64,000 nucleotides of DNA, taken from assembly GCA_024409235.1 (NCBI GenBank), contig JAKSUA010000010.1, positions 18,475-82,474 on the forward strand, given 5' to 3'. The translations under genes and the position numbers were made by a program. Origin of the DNA: Bacteroidales bacterium. GTDB lineage: Bacteria; Bacteroidota; Bacteroidia; Bacteroidales; UBA1715. Each line of letters begins with the position of its first letter. The stretch's first letter is position 1. The notes under the pieces were generated by a model. It ran no database searches. It had not been told where the DNA came from and was given only the letters and a program-made list of their open reading frames with translations. Positions 9,120 to 18,317 of this stretch are shown here, piece after piece.

Positions 9120-11042
9120 ATGAAAAATTTATGTTTTATGGCATTTCTATGCCTTATTCTATGCAACGCCTATGCTCAGACCCAAAAATCTGACGACATA
9201 GAAAAGCAGACAAGACCTTTTACTGCTGCTAAATTTACTATTGAAGCAAATTCCTCTTTCCAGAATCTATCAAACATAACAATAACCGACACATTATGGA
9301 TCTACGGAACCTTAATAAACGACGGAAACATCTCTGCAAAAACATGTATTGTTGAAAATGGAACAATTCTTTCCAATGAATTTAACGAATTAAATGTTGA
9401 GCAGAACCTTATTTTCAAAAATGCACTGACAAAATCTTCAGATACCGTTCATATCATAACCTTTTCAGCAGACAGCATTTTCATTAATGACTACACAACA
9501 ATGGAATCTGCGTATCTCACTGCCAAAAATCTTATTGTAAACGACACATTGGAATTTACAGGGAAATTAGGCGTAAAAACAATCTATTCCAATTTAATCA
9601 TAAATGGAACCCTTCTTAATTCCGACAACGAAAACATACAATTATACGGAAATGCAATAAACAGCAGTTCAGCGACTTGCAAAAAAATGAACATAAAACT
9701 TTATGGCGAAAACAACTACATACAAGGAAACTTTTCATGCTATCGTTTTGATTTAGAAACATCTGAAACAATATATACAAATTATGACAGTTTAACTGTA
9801 ACAGATTTCTTTTCAGGAAAAGGAACTCTTATACAGGGAGTTAACGCCTACCTGTCTGTCAATAGCCAAACAACACCATATATTAATGCTCTGGCACTAG
9901 GAAACACAATTGAATATACACGCGGAGGAAAACAAACATTAAACACCAATGAATGTTTTAACTTAATTGTTTCAAAAAAAGGTGGTGCCACATTACATCT
10001 CACACAAAATTTAAAAATCAACAACTCGCTTATACTCAACAAAAAAGCATTCGTCAACTGCGAAACCCACAAACTTCAATTTCCCGATATTACCGAATAC
10101 ACACTGCCCCAAAGCAATTATTCCGAAGAAAAAGGAATATTCCTGAATAATGGAGAAATTATACTGAACAATTTTGATAAGAACGAAACGGTTTGGCTTC
10201 CATTGTTTACCAATGACACATGTTTTGCAGGATTTTCAATCAAGAATCTCGATGATTCAAACAATAGTTTATCCATTGACAGCCTATTTAATATCATAAC
10301 GGAAACCGGCAAAAGCAATAGTGATTCAATCATTTATGATTTTGTTAGCACAACATGGCACATTTCCTCACAAATAAAAGCATACATATCATTTGATTGG
10401 TCAATAAAGAAAGAGCAGGAATATTTTGACCGAGATTACTGCACAGTTTACCGTTCTACCGGAAATTCCTGGAAAGACGTTGGATTGAAAATGGAATCGT
10501 CAACGTTTAGTAATGAAACGCAGACAAACGCAGATGGATATTTCACGATAGGAAACAACCCTGTCCTATTACCTATTAATTTAGAATATTTTAAGATTAC
10601 GCAAACCAGCAATTTCATTACAATTCTCTGGAAAACACAACCATGTAACAAAAGGCTATTTATAGAAAAATCATTTGATGGAATTCATTTCTATACTATC
10701 GCCGAAATTCCTAATGGTGAAAACTGTTACAAGGATAAAAAAAACGAATCAGGCGAAATCATTTACTACAGACTGAAACAAGAAGACAACAACGGTACTT
10801 GCGAATATTCTGAGATAAAAAGCATTTATATTTCGCAAAAAGTTGATTTCTCAATTGAAGATAAAAAGATTACTACATCAACCGATAGCAAAAACACACA
10901 TTTACAGCTATTTACGATTTATGGCAAACTTGTAAACAGTTCCAAGACAAACATTATTTCGATTGAAAATATTCCATGCGGCATATACATACTAAAAATA
11001 AAAACAGAATCTTCCGAATCTGTTCATAAAATAAGCATTTAA
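9120..11042 (+). CDS. Secreted surface protein with type IX secretion C-terminal sorting domain
   Basis: The 640-residue protein has a clear signal peptide (hydrophobic core then CNAYAQ, cleavage near residue 20). Residues 30-330 are made of short alternating beta-strand units of the type TLWIYGTLINDGN and LIINGTLLNSDN, suggesting a beta-helix-like stalk. A domain near residues 480-560 (LPINLEYFKITQ... RLFIEKSFDGIHF) is common in T9SS cargo. The last 75 residues look like a type A C-terminal domain: LQLFTIYGKLVNS, then NIPCGIYILKIKT and a short Lys/Ile tail. Type IX cargo is exported through the outer membrane and usually attached to the surface. No enzyme domain is seen. An imperfect -7-like TAATTTGG lies at 9092-9099. 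Confidence 0.8.
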   Translation: MKNLCFMAFLCLILCNAYAQTQKSDDIEKQTRPFTAAKFTIEANSSFQNLSNITITDTLWIYGTLINDGNISAKTCIVENGTILSNEFNELNVEQNLIFKNALTKSSDTVHIITFSADSIFINDYTTMESAYLTAKNLIVNDTLEFTGKLGVKTIYSNLIINGTLLNSDNENIQLYGNAINSSSATCKKMNIKLYGENNYIQGNFSCYRFDLETSETIYTNYDSLTVTDFFSGKGTLIQGVNAYLSVNSQTTPYINALALGNTIEYTRGGKQTLNTNECFNLIVSKKGGATLHLTQNLKINNSLILNKKAFVNCETHKLQFPDITEYTLPQSNYSEEKGIFLNNGEIILNNFDKNETVWLPLFTNDTCFAGFSIKNLDDSNNSLSIDSLFNIITETGKSNSDSIIYDFVSTTWHISSQIKAYISFDWSIKKEQEYFDRDYCTVYRSTGNSWKDVGLKMESSTFSNETQTNADGYFTIGNNPVLLPINLEYFKITQTSNFITILWKTQPCNKRLFIEKSFDGIHFYTIAEIPNGENCYKDKKNESGEIIYYRLKQEDNNGTCEYSEIKSIYISQKVDFSIEDKKITTSTDSKNTHLQLFTIYGKLVNSSKTNIISIENIPCGIYILKIKTESSESVHKISI

Positions 11043-11089
11043 CATCAATTACTTTTTTGCTAAACAACACCTTATCTTGATTGTTTTGT

Positions 11090-11097
11090 TATCTTTG
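11090..11097 (+). promoter_or_regulatory. -7 promoter element for the S10 peptidase-nadB unit
   Basis: TATCTTTG, an exact TAnnTTTG match, lies 20 bases before the ATG at 11118. Confidence 0.6.
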
Positions 11098-11117
11098 TCT
11101 TTATTAACAACATATAT

Positions 11118-12581
11118 ATGAAAAGATTATTTTCTCTACTACTTGCAACGTGTTTCATCACATTTTTGCAAGCACAAGACACAGCTAAAATTGTAAAAAC
11201 AACAGGACACGTTTCCATAAACAACAAAACTGTCAACTACGAAGCAACTACAGGTTTTCTACCCTTAAAAAACAAAGACGGCAAAGCTATTGCAAACATT
11301 TTTTATGTTGCATACATAAAAAGCGATGTTTCTGACGTACGTACCCGTCCAATTACATTTGTGTTCAACGGCGGACCAGGTTCATCTTCTGCATGGCTGC
11401 ACATGGGTGCCATAGGCCCAAAGAAAGTTGTAACAACAGAATACGGGAAAGCTGAGATTCCACCAAAAACATATAACTTAGTAAACAACGACCAATGCTG
11501 GTTGGACATTACCGACCTTGTTTTCATTGATCCTGTAGGCTGCGGTTTCAGCAAACCTATTGAAGAAGAAAAAGCCGAACAATTTTACGGTTACGAAAAC
11601 GACATTCATACAATCGGCGATTTTATTAATCAATGGACTGGGAAAAATAAACGCTGGGGTTCTCCTAAATTTCTTGCAGGGGAAAGCTACGGAACAACCA
11701 GAGCTTGTGGCGTTGCAGACTATATGACAGATATTTACAACATGTATTTCAATGGTATTTCACTGATTTCATGTGCTTTAGATTTTGAAACACTTCGAGA
11801 ATACAACACCAATCAAATTCTTCCATATATATGTAACCTACCTGTATATGCAGAATTGGCTATTTACCATGAAGTTATAACTCCGGAAAAATCTACAAAT
11901 GAATTTATTGAAGATGTTGAGGATTTTGCATTAAATGAATACGCAGTTGCACTATTAAAAGGCGATTTGCTTTCTGTTAGCGAGAAATACGCAATGGCAA
12001 AAAAAATGGAATCTCTAATAGGCATCAATGCGGACATTATTTTTGACCATGATTTAAGAATTCCAAGTGGCCAATTCCGTAAATTTCTTTTAGACAAACA
12101 AAATCTTATTATTGGTAGATACGACGGTCGTTTAACAATGCCCGATCCAATGAATAATCGTGACTACGCGTACGAGGACCCAAGTTTCACGGAAATTGCC
12201 GGAGCTGTCAGTGCAGCATTCAACGATTATGTGCGCAACGAATTAAACTACCCTATTGACGACCGTTTTTATCTTATCGGTGATGTTCGTCCATGGAAAT
12301 ATGGCGACGGAAAATATTTAAATGTTACCCCTGAATTGGGATATTCTTTATCTGTAAATCCAAACATGGAAATTTTAGTGGCAAATGGACGTTATGATCT
12401 TGCAACAAGCTATTTTGGAACCTCATACGCCATAAATCACATGAACTTGCCATCTGTATTAAGAAACAGAATAACATTCACCTATTATAACGGCGGACAT
12501 ATGATGTATTTAGTTCCTTCAGAACTAAAGAAACTTAAAGAAGACGTTACTAAAATGTACAACAGAAGCTTAGGTCTATAA
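11118..12581 (+). CDS. S10 family serine carboxypeptidase, exported
   Basis: This 487-residue protein has a signal peptide ending at FLQAQ (residue 20). Family S10 motifs are all present: oxyanion/substrate segment FVFNGGPGSSSAWLHMG (residues 81-97), FIDPVGCGFSKP, the nucleophile Ser190 in AGESYGTT, Asp427 in NGRYDLATSY and His461 in YNGGHMMY. The enzyme removes C-terminal residues from peptides, here in the periplasm or outside the cell. Bacterial S10 proteins are less common than eukaryotic ones but recur in Bacteroidota. It is the first gene of a pair with nadB, 16 bases apart, though no functional link between the two is evident. Confidence 0.9.
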   Translation: MKRLFSLLLATCFITFLQAQDTAKIVKTTGHVSINNKTVNYEATTGFLPLKNKDGKAIANIFYVAYIKSDVSDVRTRPITFVFNGGPGSSSAWLHMGAIGPKKVVTTEYGKAEIPPKTYNLVNNDQCWLDITDLVFIDPVGCGFSKPIEEEKAEQFYGYENDIHTIGDFINQWTGKNKRWGSPKFLAGESYGTTRACGVADYMTDIYNMYFNGISLISCALDFETLREYNTNQILPYICNLPVYAELAIYHEVITPEKSTNEFIEDVEDFALNEYAVALLKGDLLSVSEKYAMAKKMESLIGINADIIFDHDLRIPSGQFRKFLLDKQNLIIGRYDGRLTMPDPMNNRDYAYEDPSFTEIAGAVSAAFNDYVRNELNYPIDDRFYLIGDVRPWKYGDGKYLNVTPELGYSLSVNPNMEILVANGRYDLATSYFGTSYAINHMNLPSVLRNRITFTYYNGGHMMYLVPSELKKLKEDVTKMYNRSLGL

Positions 12582-12597
12582 GCAAAAAATAAAGACA

Positions 12598-14175
12598 ATG
12601 AGAATTACAACTGACTATTTAGTTATCGGCTCAGGATTGGCAGGATTAAGTTTTGCCCTCAAAGTTGCAGAAACAGGAACCGTAACAATCATTTCTAAAA
12701 CAAAACTTGACGAAACAAACACTTCTTATGCTCAAGGAGGTATAGCCGCTGTTCTTGAAACATCGTCAACAGACAGTTTCCCTAAACATATTGAAGACAC
12801 GTTAATTGCAGGAGCCGGAATATGCGACAAAGCTGCGGTGGAAAAAGTTGTTAAATATGCTCCCAATGCTATTAAAGACTTAGTTTCATGGGGAACACAG
12901 TTCGACAAAGACGAAGACAACAGTCAAACATTTGACCTTCACCGCGAAGGAGGACACAGCAAACACAGAATTCTGCACCACAAGGACAATACCGGTTTTG
13001 AAGTTCAACGTGCTCTTTGTGAAAAAGTTAGAGGCCATAAAAACATAACAATTTACGAGAACTTCTTTGCTGTTGACCTAATTACTCAACATCACATGGG
13101 TAATTTAGTAAAACGACATCAAACAGATATAAAATGTTTTGGTGCATATGCGTTAAACCTTGAAAATCATAAGATTATCACCATATTAGCAAAAGCTACA
13201 ATGCTTGCAACCGGAGGCTCTGGACAATTATTCCTAACAACAACAAATCCTGTTGTAGCAACAGGTGACGGATTTGCAATGGTATATCGCGCAAAAGGAA
13301 TTGTTGACAATATGGAGTTTGTCCAATTTCACCCTACCGCTCTTTACAACCCAAATGAATCACCGAATTTCCTAATTACCGAAGCTATGCGTGGTTTTGG
13401 TGCAATTTTGCGTGACAAAAAAGGTGTTGCTTTTATGACAAAATACGATGAACGTGGGAATTTAGCTCCACGCGACATTGTTTCAAGAGCAATTGATAAC
13501 GAAATGAAGAAAAGTGGCGACGACCATGTTTATCTTGACTGTACCCACCTTGATGCAGAAGCATTAAAAGAACATTTCCCTCATATTTACGAGAAATGTT
13601 TAAGCATCGGTATCGACATCACAAAAGAAATGATTCCAGTTACACCTGCTGCACACTATTTCTGTGGAGGTGTAAAGGTTGATTTGGAAGGAAGAACTTC
13701 TATCAAATATCTTTATGCTGCCGGAGAAACAACGTGCACCGGATTACATGGTGGTAACAGACTTGCTTCAAACAGTTTATTGGAAGCTATAGCCTACGCC
13801 GATTTTGCTTCAAAAGCTGCAATAAAAGAAAAAGATGAAAATGACTGGCAGACTTCTATTCCTGATTGGAATGACGAAGGAACTTCGCATCCAGAAGAAA
13901 TGATTCTAATAACACAAAGCTTAAAAGAAGTAAAAAATATTTTAAGCAATTATGTGGGAATTGTTCGTAGTGAAGTCCGTCTAAAACGTGCATTTAACCG
14001 CCTTTGGACTATCTATTCAGAAACGGAAGAACTGTACCAACAGACAAAACTATCAAGAGATCTTTGCGAACTAAGAAATCTTATCCAGGTTGGATATCTA
14101 GTTATTAAGGCTGCAAAAGCACGAAAAGAAAGTGTCGGAGCACACTTTATGGCAGATTATCCAAATAAAAAATAA
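12598..14175 (+). CDS. nadB: L-aspartate oxidase
   Basis: The product is a 525-residue flavoprotein that oxidises L-aspartate to iminoaspartate, the first step of de novo NAD synthesis. The dinucleotide-binding loop is IGSGLAGLSF (residues 10-19). The succinate dehydrogenase/fumarate reductase family core follows: AQGGIAAVL, HREGGHSKHRI, GGSGQLF, MEFVQFHPTAL, RDIVSRAID and the FAD-binding GETTCTGLHGGNRLASNSLLEA region. SYAQGGIAAV and HREGGHSKHR separate NadB from SdhA and FrdA, and there is no SdhB partner. The C-terminal helical domain is present, so the gene is full length. The partners nadA and nadC are not in the window. A strong terminator follows. Confidence 0.96.
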   Translation: MRITTDYLVIGSGLAGLSFALKVAETGTVTIISKTKLDETNTSYAQGGIAAVLETSSTDSFPKHIEDTLIAGAGICDKAAVEKVVKYAPNAIKDLVSWGTQFDKDEDNSQTFDLHREGGHSKHRILHHKDNTGFEVQRALCEKVRGHKNITIYENFFAVDLITQHHMGNLVKRHQTDIKCFGAYALNLENHKIITILAKATMLATGGSGQLFLTTTNPVVATGDGFAMVYRAKGIVDNMEFVQFHPTALYNPNESPNFLITEAMRGFGAILRDKKGVAFMTKYDERGNLAPRDIVSRAIDNEMKKSGDDHVYLDCTHLDAEALKEHFPHIYEKCLSIGIDITKEMIPVTPAAHYFCGGVKVDLEGRTSIKYLYAAGETTCTGLHGGNRLASNSLLEAIAYADFASKAAIKEKDENDWQTSIPDWNDEGTSHPEEMILITQSLKEVKNILSNYVGIVRSEVRLKRAFNRLWTIYSETEELYQQTKLSRDLCELRNLIQVGYLVIKAAKARKESVGAHFMADYPNKK

Positions 14176-14212
14176 TATTTTAGTGCTATAGCAGCTAGAT
14201 TTACATAAAAAG

Positions 14213-14248
14213 AAAAGGGAAAAATGATAAACATTTTTCCCTTTTTTA
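14213..14248. terminator. Bidirectional terminator between nadB and the small minus-strand gene
   Basis: A perfect 14-bp stem (14213-14226 with 14232-14245, core AAAAGGGAAAAATG) has a 5-base loop, with T tracts downstream on each strand. Confidence 0.9.
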
Positions 14249-14266
14249 TTTTGAAGAAATAAGCAA

Positions 14267-14536
14267 TTATTTCTGGGACTCATTCAATTTTGTTAGAATA
14301 TCACTCATTTTTGCTACATAGTTTGTAATCAAACCATTATAAAATGCTTTGTTAGACATTTTGTCATCCATTTTATATGCAAAACGAGTATCGTTATATA
14401 ACGCAATAGCTTCGTCAATTAATTTTTCCACAAGTTCTTGTTTTTCTGGGAAAAAGTCTGCTGTGAAAACACATTCTTCAATTACTGTTTCGAAAACACA
14501 GTCAACATCTTTTTTAAATTCTCTTTTATTTGCCAT
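14267..14536 (-). CDS. Small conserved Bacteroidales protein of unknown function
   Basis: I chose the ATG at 14536 (protein begins MANKREFKKDVD, 89 residues) over an upstream ATG at 14605, because the start resembles a family of short Bacteroidales proteins beginning MANKR(D/E)LKK and because a consensus -7 element at 14560-14567 lies inside the longer version. The product is soluble, mostly helical and acidic in the middle, with no signal peptide, membrane segment or motif that I can assign. It sits alone between a bidirectional terminator and an aminotransferase gene on the same strand, with its own promoter. Function unknown. Confidence 0.75.
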   Translation of the reverse strand: MANKREFKKDVDCVFETVIEECVFTADFFPEKQELVEKLIDEAIALYNDTRFAYKMDDKMSNKAFYNGLITNYVAKMSDILTKLNESQK

Positions 14537-14559
14537 AACTGTATAATTTAATCGTTTTT

Positions 14560-14567
14560 CAAAATTA
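14560..14567 (-). promoter_or_regulatory. -7 promoter element for the small MANK protein gene
   Basis: The minus strand reads TAATTTTG, a consensus match 23 bases before the ATG at 14536. It supports the shorter start codon. Confidence 0.5.
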
Positions 14568-14627
14568 CTTTTTTTTCGTTTATGTAATAGTATTGTTTGT
14601 AACAATTACTAACATTTTTTCAATGTC

Positions 14628-15941
14628 TTATTTATGATTCTCATTAAACAACTTTGCCCTATCCTTCAACAAGTCAATTTTATGCTGAGACATTTGTGAA
14701 GTACAAGCACGCAATCCTTGACGTTCGCTACCTGTTATATCAAGAGTTATTGCACTTATTCCGTAATACAATAATTCAGCAAGAAGTTCGCCTCCAGTCA
14801 ATCCAGGATAACCAATTGTGAAGTAGAATCCGTCACCAACAGGATTTTCCATGTCTTTATCATACACAATCTCGAATCCATTATCTGTAAATATTTTTTT
14901 TGCTTGTTTTGCACGGTCACCATATTCTAGAATATCATTACGGAAATTATATGTTCCGTCGTTAGCAGCCTTCAAAATTGCTGTAAAAGCATATTGTGCA
15001 GAAAATGCTGTTCCTGATGTTAAGGCATAAACCGCACCATAAATCATTGCTCGTCCTAATTCTTCCTGAGCATAAAAACGAAGTAAGTCAGGGAACTTCT
15101 TCATATACAACTTATTAGAAATCACAAGTGATGCAATTCTTTGGCCGGCATAACTAAATGCTTTTGAAGCAGATATCAATAAAATAAAGTTGTCGGTATA
15201 TTTTGCGATAGTTGGTTGAAATGGAGCAACTCCAGGCTGTCCGTAATCTTGACGGAAATCCATTGCAAAATATGCTAAGTCTTCTATTACAACAATATCA
15301 TATTTGTTTACAATATCTGCAATGATTTTTAATTCAGTATCAGTAAACGAAATCCATGACGGATTGTTCGGACTTGAATATACGATAGTCGCAACATCGC
15401 CATTTTTACAGTAAGATTCCAATTTTTCACGTAAAGCTTCCCCTCTGTAATTATAAACATCAAATGTTTCAAATGGTAAGCCCATCATTCGCAACTGTTG
15501 TTTTTGAACTGGAAAACCAGGATCGATGAACAATGTTTTTGTTTTTTTAGCATCACGACGACCTGCAGTTAAAAATGCGGCAAAGCTGGCCTGCATAGAA
15601 CCAACTGTTGGAACACAGCCGTCAGAATTAACAGTAATATCAAGGAAATTCTTAACAAAACGGGCCATTTCTTTCTTCAATTCAGGAATACCTTCTATTG
15701 GAGGATAAATTGAAGCACAACCATTTTGCAACGCCTTAATTTCTGCTTCAACGCCAACTTGTGCAGCAGGTAAACCAGGAACACCCATTTCCATTTTTAC
15801 AAATTCAATTCCTGTTTCTTCTTCTATATCACGAACAACTTTTACTATCTGTCGGATAGAAGCCTTCCCTACACATTTTATTCCGTTTTCAGCAAGAGCT
15901 TTATCTACGATTTCTCTTGTTATTATTGTTTTTTGTTCCAT
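14628..15941 (-). CDS. Class I/II PLP-dependent aminotransferase
   Basis: The product has 437 residues from the ATG at 15941; an upstream ATG at 15962 in the same frame would add seven residues. Fold-type I aminotransferase motifs are visible: SSPNNPS (Asn near 192), the pair Asp221/Tyr224 in EDLAYF, and the Schiff-base lysine Lys260 in SASKAFSYAGQRI. The protein resembles the aspartate/aromatic aminotransferase group of the family and is a cytoplasmic enzyme. Substrate is not predictable. The gene follows the M1 peptidase on the same strand, and its 5' end overlaps that gene by 41 bases, so the two are probably translationally linked. Together with the upstream peptidases it could serve amino acid catabolism, but that is inference. 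Confidence 0.88.
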   Translation of the reverse strand: MEQKTIITREIVDKALAENGIKCVGKASIRQIVKVVRDIEEETGIEFVKMEMGVPGLPAAQVGVEAEIKALQNGCASIYPPIEGIPELKKEMARFVKNFLDITVNSDGCVPTVGSMQASFAAFLTAGRRDAKKTKTLFIDPGFPVQKQQLRMMGLPFETFDVYNYRGEALREKLESYCKNGDVATIVYSSPNNPSWISFTDTELKIIADIVNKYDIVVIEDLAYFAMDFRQDYGQPGVAPFQPTIAKYTDNFILLISASKAFSYAGQRIASLVISNKLYMKKFPDLLRFYAQEELGRAMIYGAVYALTSGTAFSAQYAFTAILKAANDGTYNFRNDILEYGDRAKQAKKIFTDNGFEIVYDKDMENPVGDGFYFTIGYPGLTGGELLAELLYYGISAITLDITGSERQGLRACTSQMSQHKIDLLKDRAKLFNENHK

Positions 15942-17736
15942 TATTCTTAAGTTTTTTAACATTTTCTAATTCATAATAAAAATTCGATGTGTTGAAATAC
16001 AAAGAACCTCCATTTGGATTACCATATCGTTTTACAACAATTCCATCTGTTGTTACAGGAATATTGCTGATTTGATTCTTACGTAATCCATTTCCAACAT
16101 AGAAACGTATAACCTTATTGTTACCCGTAGAGTCTTTCATTATAAAAGAAACAGGCATTTTAAAGTCCGAATCAACATTTGTCCATTTTAATTGTAAATA
16201 CGATATTGGGGCTAATTCCTCTTCATTGTCGGTAAAATCCAACATATAACTAACCTTATCACGATATTTAGCCATTTCCTCCCTTGGAATCCAACGATAC
16301 TGTAATGTTGGAATACGTTCGTCATACAAATATTGTTTAAAATACCAGGAATAATCTTCTCCTGTTTTTTCATTTACATAATCTGTAAAATCCTTTACGG
16401 TAACAATAGAATTTCTTCGTGATAGATTATATGATTTTAGGATATCAAAAAATAGACTGTCGTTATCCATTACATAGCGTAAACCGTGTAAAGTCCATGC
16501 GCCTTTCACATAAGGATCGGTATCGCTATAATCCCAGAAATTCACATCACGTGGACCGACAACAGGACGGATGTTTTTCATGCTTCGTTTCCAGGCATTT
16601 ACGTATGTATCTCTCTTTTCTGTACCAAACATTCGTTCCACATATAAAAATTCAGAATACATTGCAAAACCTTCATGTATAAACACTTCAGCATAATCAT
16701 CAACAGAGACTGTATTACCCCACCATTCATGAGCAGCTTCATGAACTATTATATAATCCATATCAAACATGTTTTTGAAGCCATTTCCATAGGCTATTGC
16801 AGTTTGATGCTCCATTCCTTCATACGGACTTTCTATTAATTTGAAATTCTCTTTTGCCCAAGGATACGGACCATAGAAATCCTCGTAGGCGGCAATCACA
16901 TCCTTTGTTTGAGCAAATGATTTCTTTGATTTTTCTAAATCTTCAGGTAAAACATAGTATTCCAACATAAATGTTGATTCCACACCTTTGTATTCTTCGG
17001 AATATTTTACAAAATCACCTACATAAAACGTTATGTTATAACTATTTATAGTATAATTTGTCTGCCATGTCCAGATTTCTTTGTTTTCTGTTGTTTCATG
17101 CGATAGTAATACACCGTTAGAAACAGCTGTCAAATCTTTCGGCACAGACAGTTTCATTCTCATTCCACGTTCTGGTTCATCAGAAAGATGGTCTTTACAT
17201 GGAATCCAACAACTTGCACCAAGAGTTTCGCATGTTACTCCAAACCATGGCTTTCCAGATTTCGATGTTTTCCAAACCGTACCACCTTCCCAAGGAGGCA
17301 GATTTGCTTCGACAGGTTTTCCCTGATACCAACAAGTTATTTCATGTTCTATATTCTCCGAAAGTCTATGAGGCACTGAAACAAACACAGCATTATATTC
17401 CCGTGAATATTCACAGCGATTGCCGTCAATTGTTATGGAATCTATTGATAACCTTGCATCTAAGTCAATCTGAAGAACATTTTGTTCAGGATTGACCATT
17501 AAAAATATCATTGTTACCGCTCCCTTAAAATATTTTTTCTCTGGATTAATATCAAGATCTATATCGTAGAACTGAACATCATAACATCTACGATATTCAC
17601 TTAAATATCCATGAAGACTATCGGTTCTCGTAAAATTCGGATATTTTTTAGGTTTTGAATGTACACGTGGACCTGCAGCAGCACTGAAGACAAATACAAT
17701 AAAAACAAATAATATGGTCACAAGTCTTTTTACCAT
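15901..17736 (-). CDS. M1 family metallopeptidase (aminopeptidase N-like), exported
   Basis: This 611-residue protein has a signal peptide (hydrophobic residues 5-21, then AAAGPRV). The zinc site is complete: His332-Glu333-x-x-His336 in VHEAAHEWWGN, with the third ligand Glu355 in FIHEGFAMYSE. The usual GxMEN exopeptidase motif appears as GMEHQ (residues 307-311), a variant found in a secreted branch of the family. It removes N-terminal amino acids from peptides, probably in the periplasm. It lacks the long C-terminal helical domain of E. coli PepN, as expected at this length. The C-terminus is a Lys/Asn/Arg-rich tail that overlaps the aminotransferase start. It also overlaps the barrel protein gene upstream by 7 bases. 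Confidence 0.92.
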   Translation of the reverse strand: MVKRLVTILFVFIVFVFSAAAGPRVHSKPKKYPNFTRTDSLHGYLSEYRRCYDVQFYDIDLDINPEKKYFKGAVTMIFLMVNPEQNVLQIDLDARLSIDSITIDGNRCEYSREYNAVFVSVPHRLSENIEHEITCWYQGKPVEANLPPWEGGTVWKTSKSGKPWFGVTCETLGASCWIPCKDHLSDEPERGMRMKLSVPKDLTAVSNGVLLSHETTENKEIWTWQTNYTINSYNITFYVGDFVKYSEEYKGVESTFMLEYYVLPEDLEKSKKSFAQTKDVIAAYEDFYGPYPWAKENFKLIESPYEGMEHQTAIAYGNGFKNMFDMDYIIVHEAAHEWWGNTVSVDDYAEVFIHEGFAMYSEFLYVERMFGTEKRDTYVNAWKRSMKNIRPVVGPRDVNFWDYSDTDPYVKGAWTLHGLRYVMDNDSLFFDILKSYNLSRRNSIVTVKDFTDYVNEKTGEDYSWYFKQYLYDERIPTLQYRWIPREEMAKYRDKVSYMLDFTDNEEELAPISYLQLKWTNVDSDFKMPVSFIMKDSTGNNKVIRFYVGNGLRKNQISNIPVTTDGIVVKRYGNPNGGSLYFNTSNFYYELENVKKLKNNGTKNNNNKRNRR

Positions 17737-18305
17737 GTATAACCCAATCCGATTGTCACACTTCTATCGTATAAATCTAATCCTACAAGAGCAGAAAAAT
17801 TATTATCAAATACATACATAGTTCCGGCAGCCATATTAAACCACACGCCATTATTCGGAACATTATATCTATAATTATTCTCCACAACATTTTCAAACTC
17901 AGTGTTTTTCAACACAAAACCAGCACCTGCGTATATAAACCAGTTTCGAGTAAATCCACGTGCAACGCCAACATTTAACGAAGTTGTTTTGTAAGCAACC
18001 TCTTTTTGTCGAATACCGTCTCCGTTACATTCTTCTCCTTCAATAACATATCGTCGGTTAAAATCTGATTTAGCTTCAACATAATACGATATTTTATCTT
18101 CGGCATTATGAATGAACAAAGCCGTTCCAAACTGCATTGAAGGTAGATTACCTACTATCATTGTAGTAATCTGCTTATTACGCTGGTAGAAATTAGTTGC
18201 TAAAGAATCTGTTTCCTCATCAGTAAAGAAATTCACCTGTGAAAATGTTGCCTGCGACAACAAAATCAATATAAAAAAGTTCAATATGAATTTCAAATCA
18301 CGCAT
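17730..18305 (-). CDS. Small outer-membrane beta-barrel-like protein
   Basis: The product has 191 residues with a signal peptide ending near ATFSQ (residue 22). The mature part has alternating hydrophobic and polar strands with turns of charged and Asn-rich residues, and it ends VTIGLGYTW, a terminal aromatic typical of BAM-inserted outer-membrane barrels. An 8-strand barrel would fit the size. Two cysteines are present, one in the signal region boundary-free body (EECNG), and no enzymatic motif is seen. It lies between the M3 and M1 peptidase genes with a 12-base gap and a 7-base overlap, so it is co-transcribed with them. Role unknown. Confidence 0.7.
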   Translation of the reverse strand: MRDLKFILNFFILILLSQATFSQVNFFTDEETDSLATNFYQRNKQITTMIVGNLPSMQFGTALFIHNAEDKISYYVEAKSDFNRRYVIEGEECNGDGIRQKEVAYKTTSLNVGVARGFTRNWFIYAGAGFVLKNTEFENVVENNYRYNVPNNGVWFNMAAGTMYVFDNNFSALVGLDLYDRSVTIGLGYTW

Positions 18306-18317
18306 AAATCCAACCGA

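Noticed and set aside
14589..14610. Inverted repeat AGTATTGTT/AACAATTACT upstream of the small MANK gene
   Set aside because: One bulge, AT-rich, no T run and no link to a known operator; reported only as a chance-level candidate.
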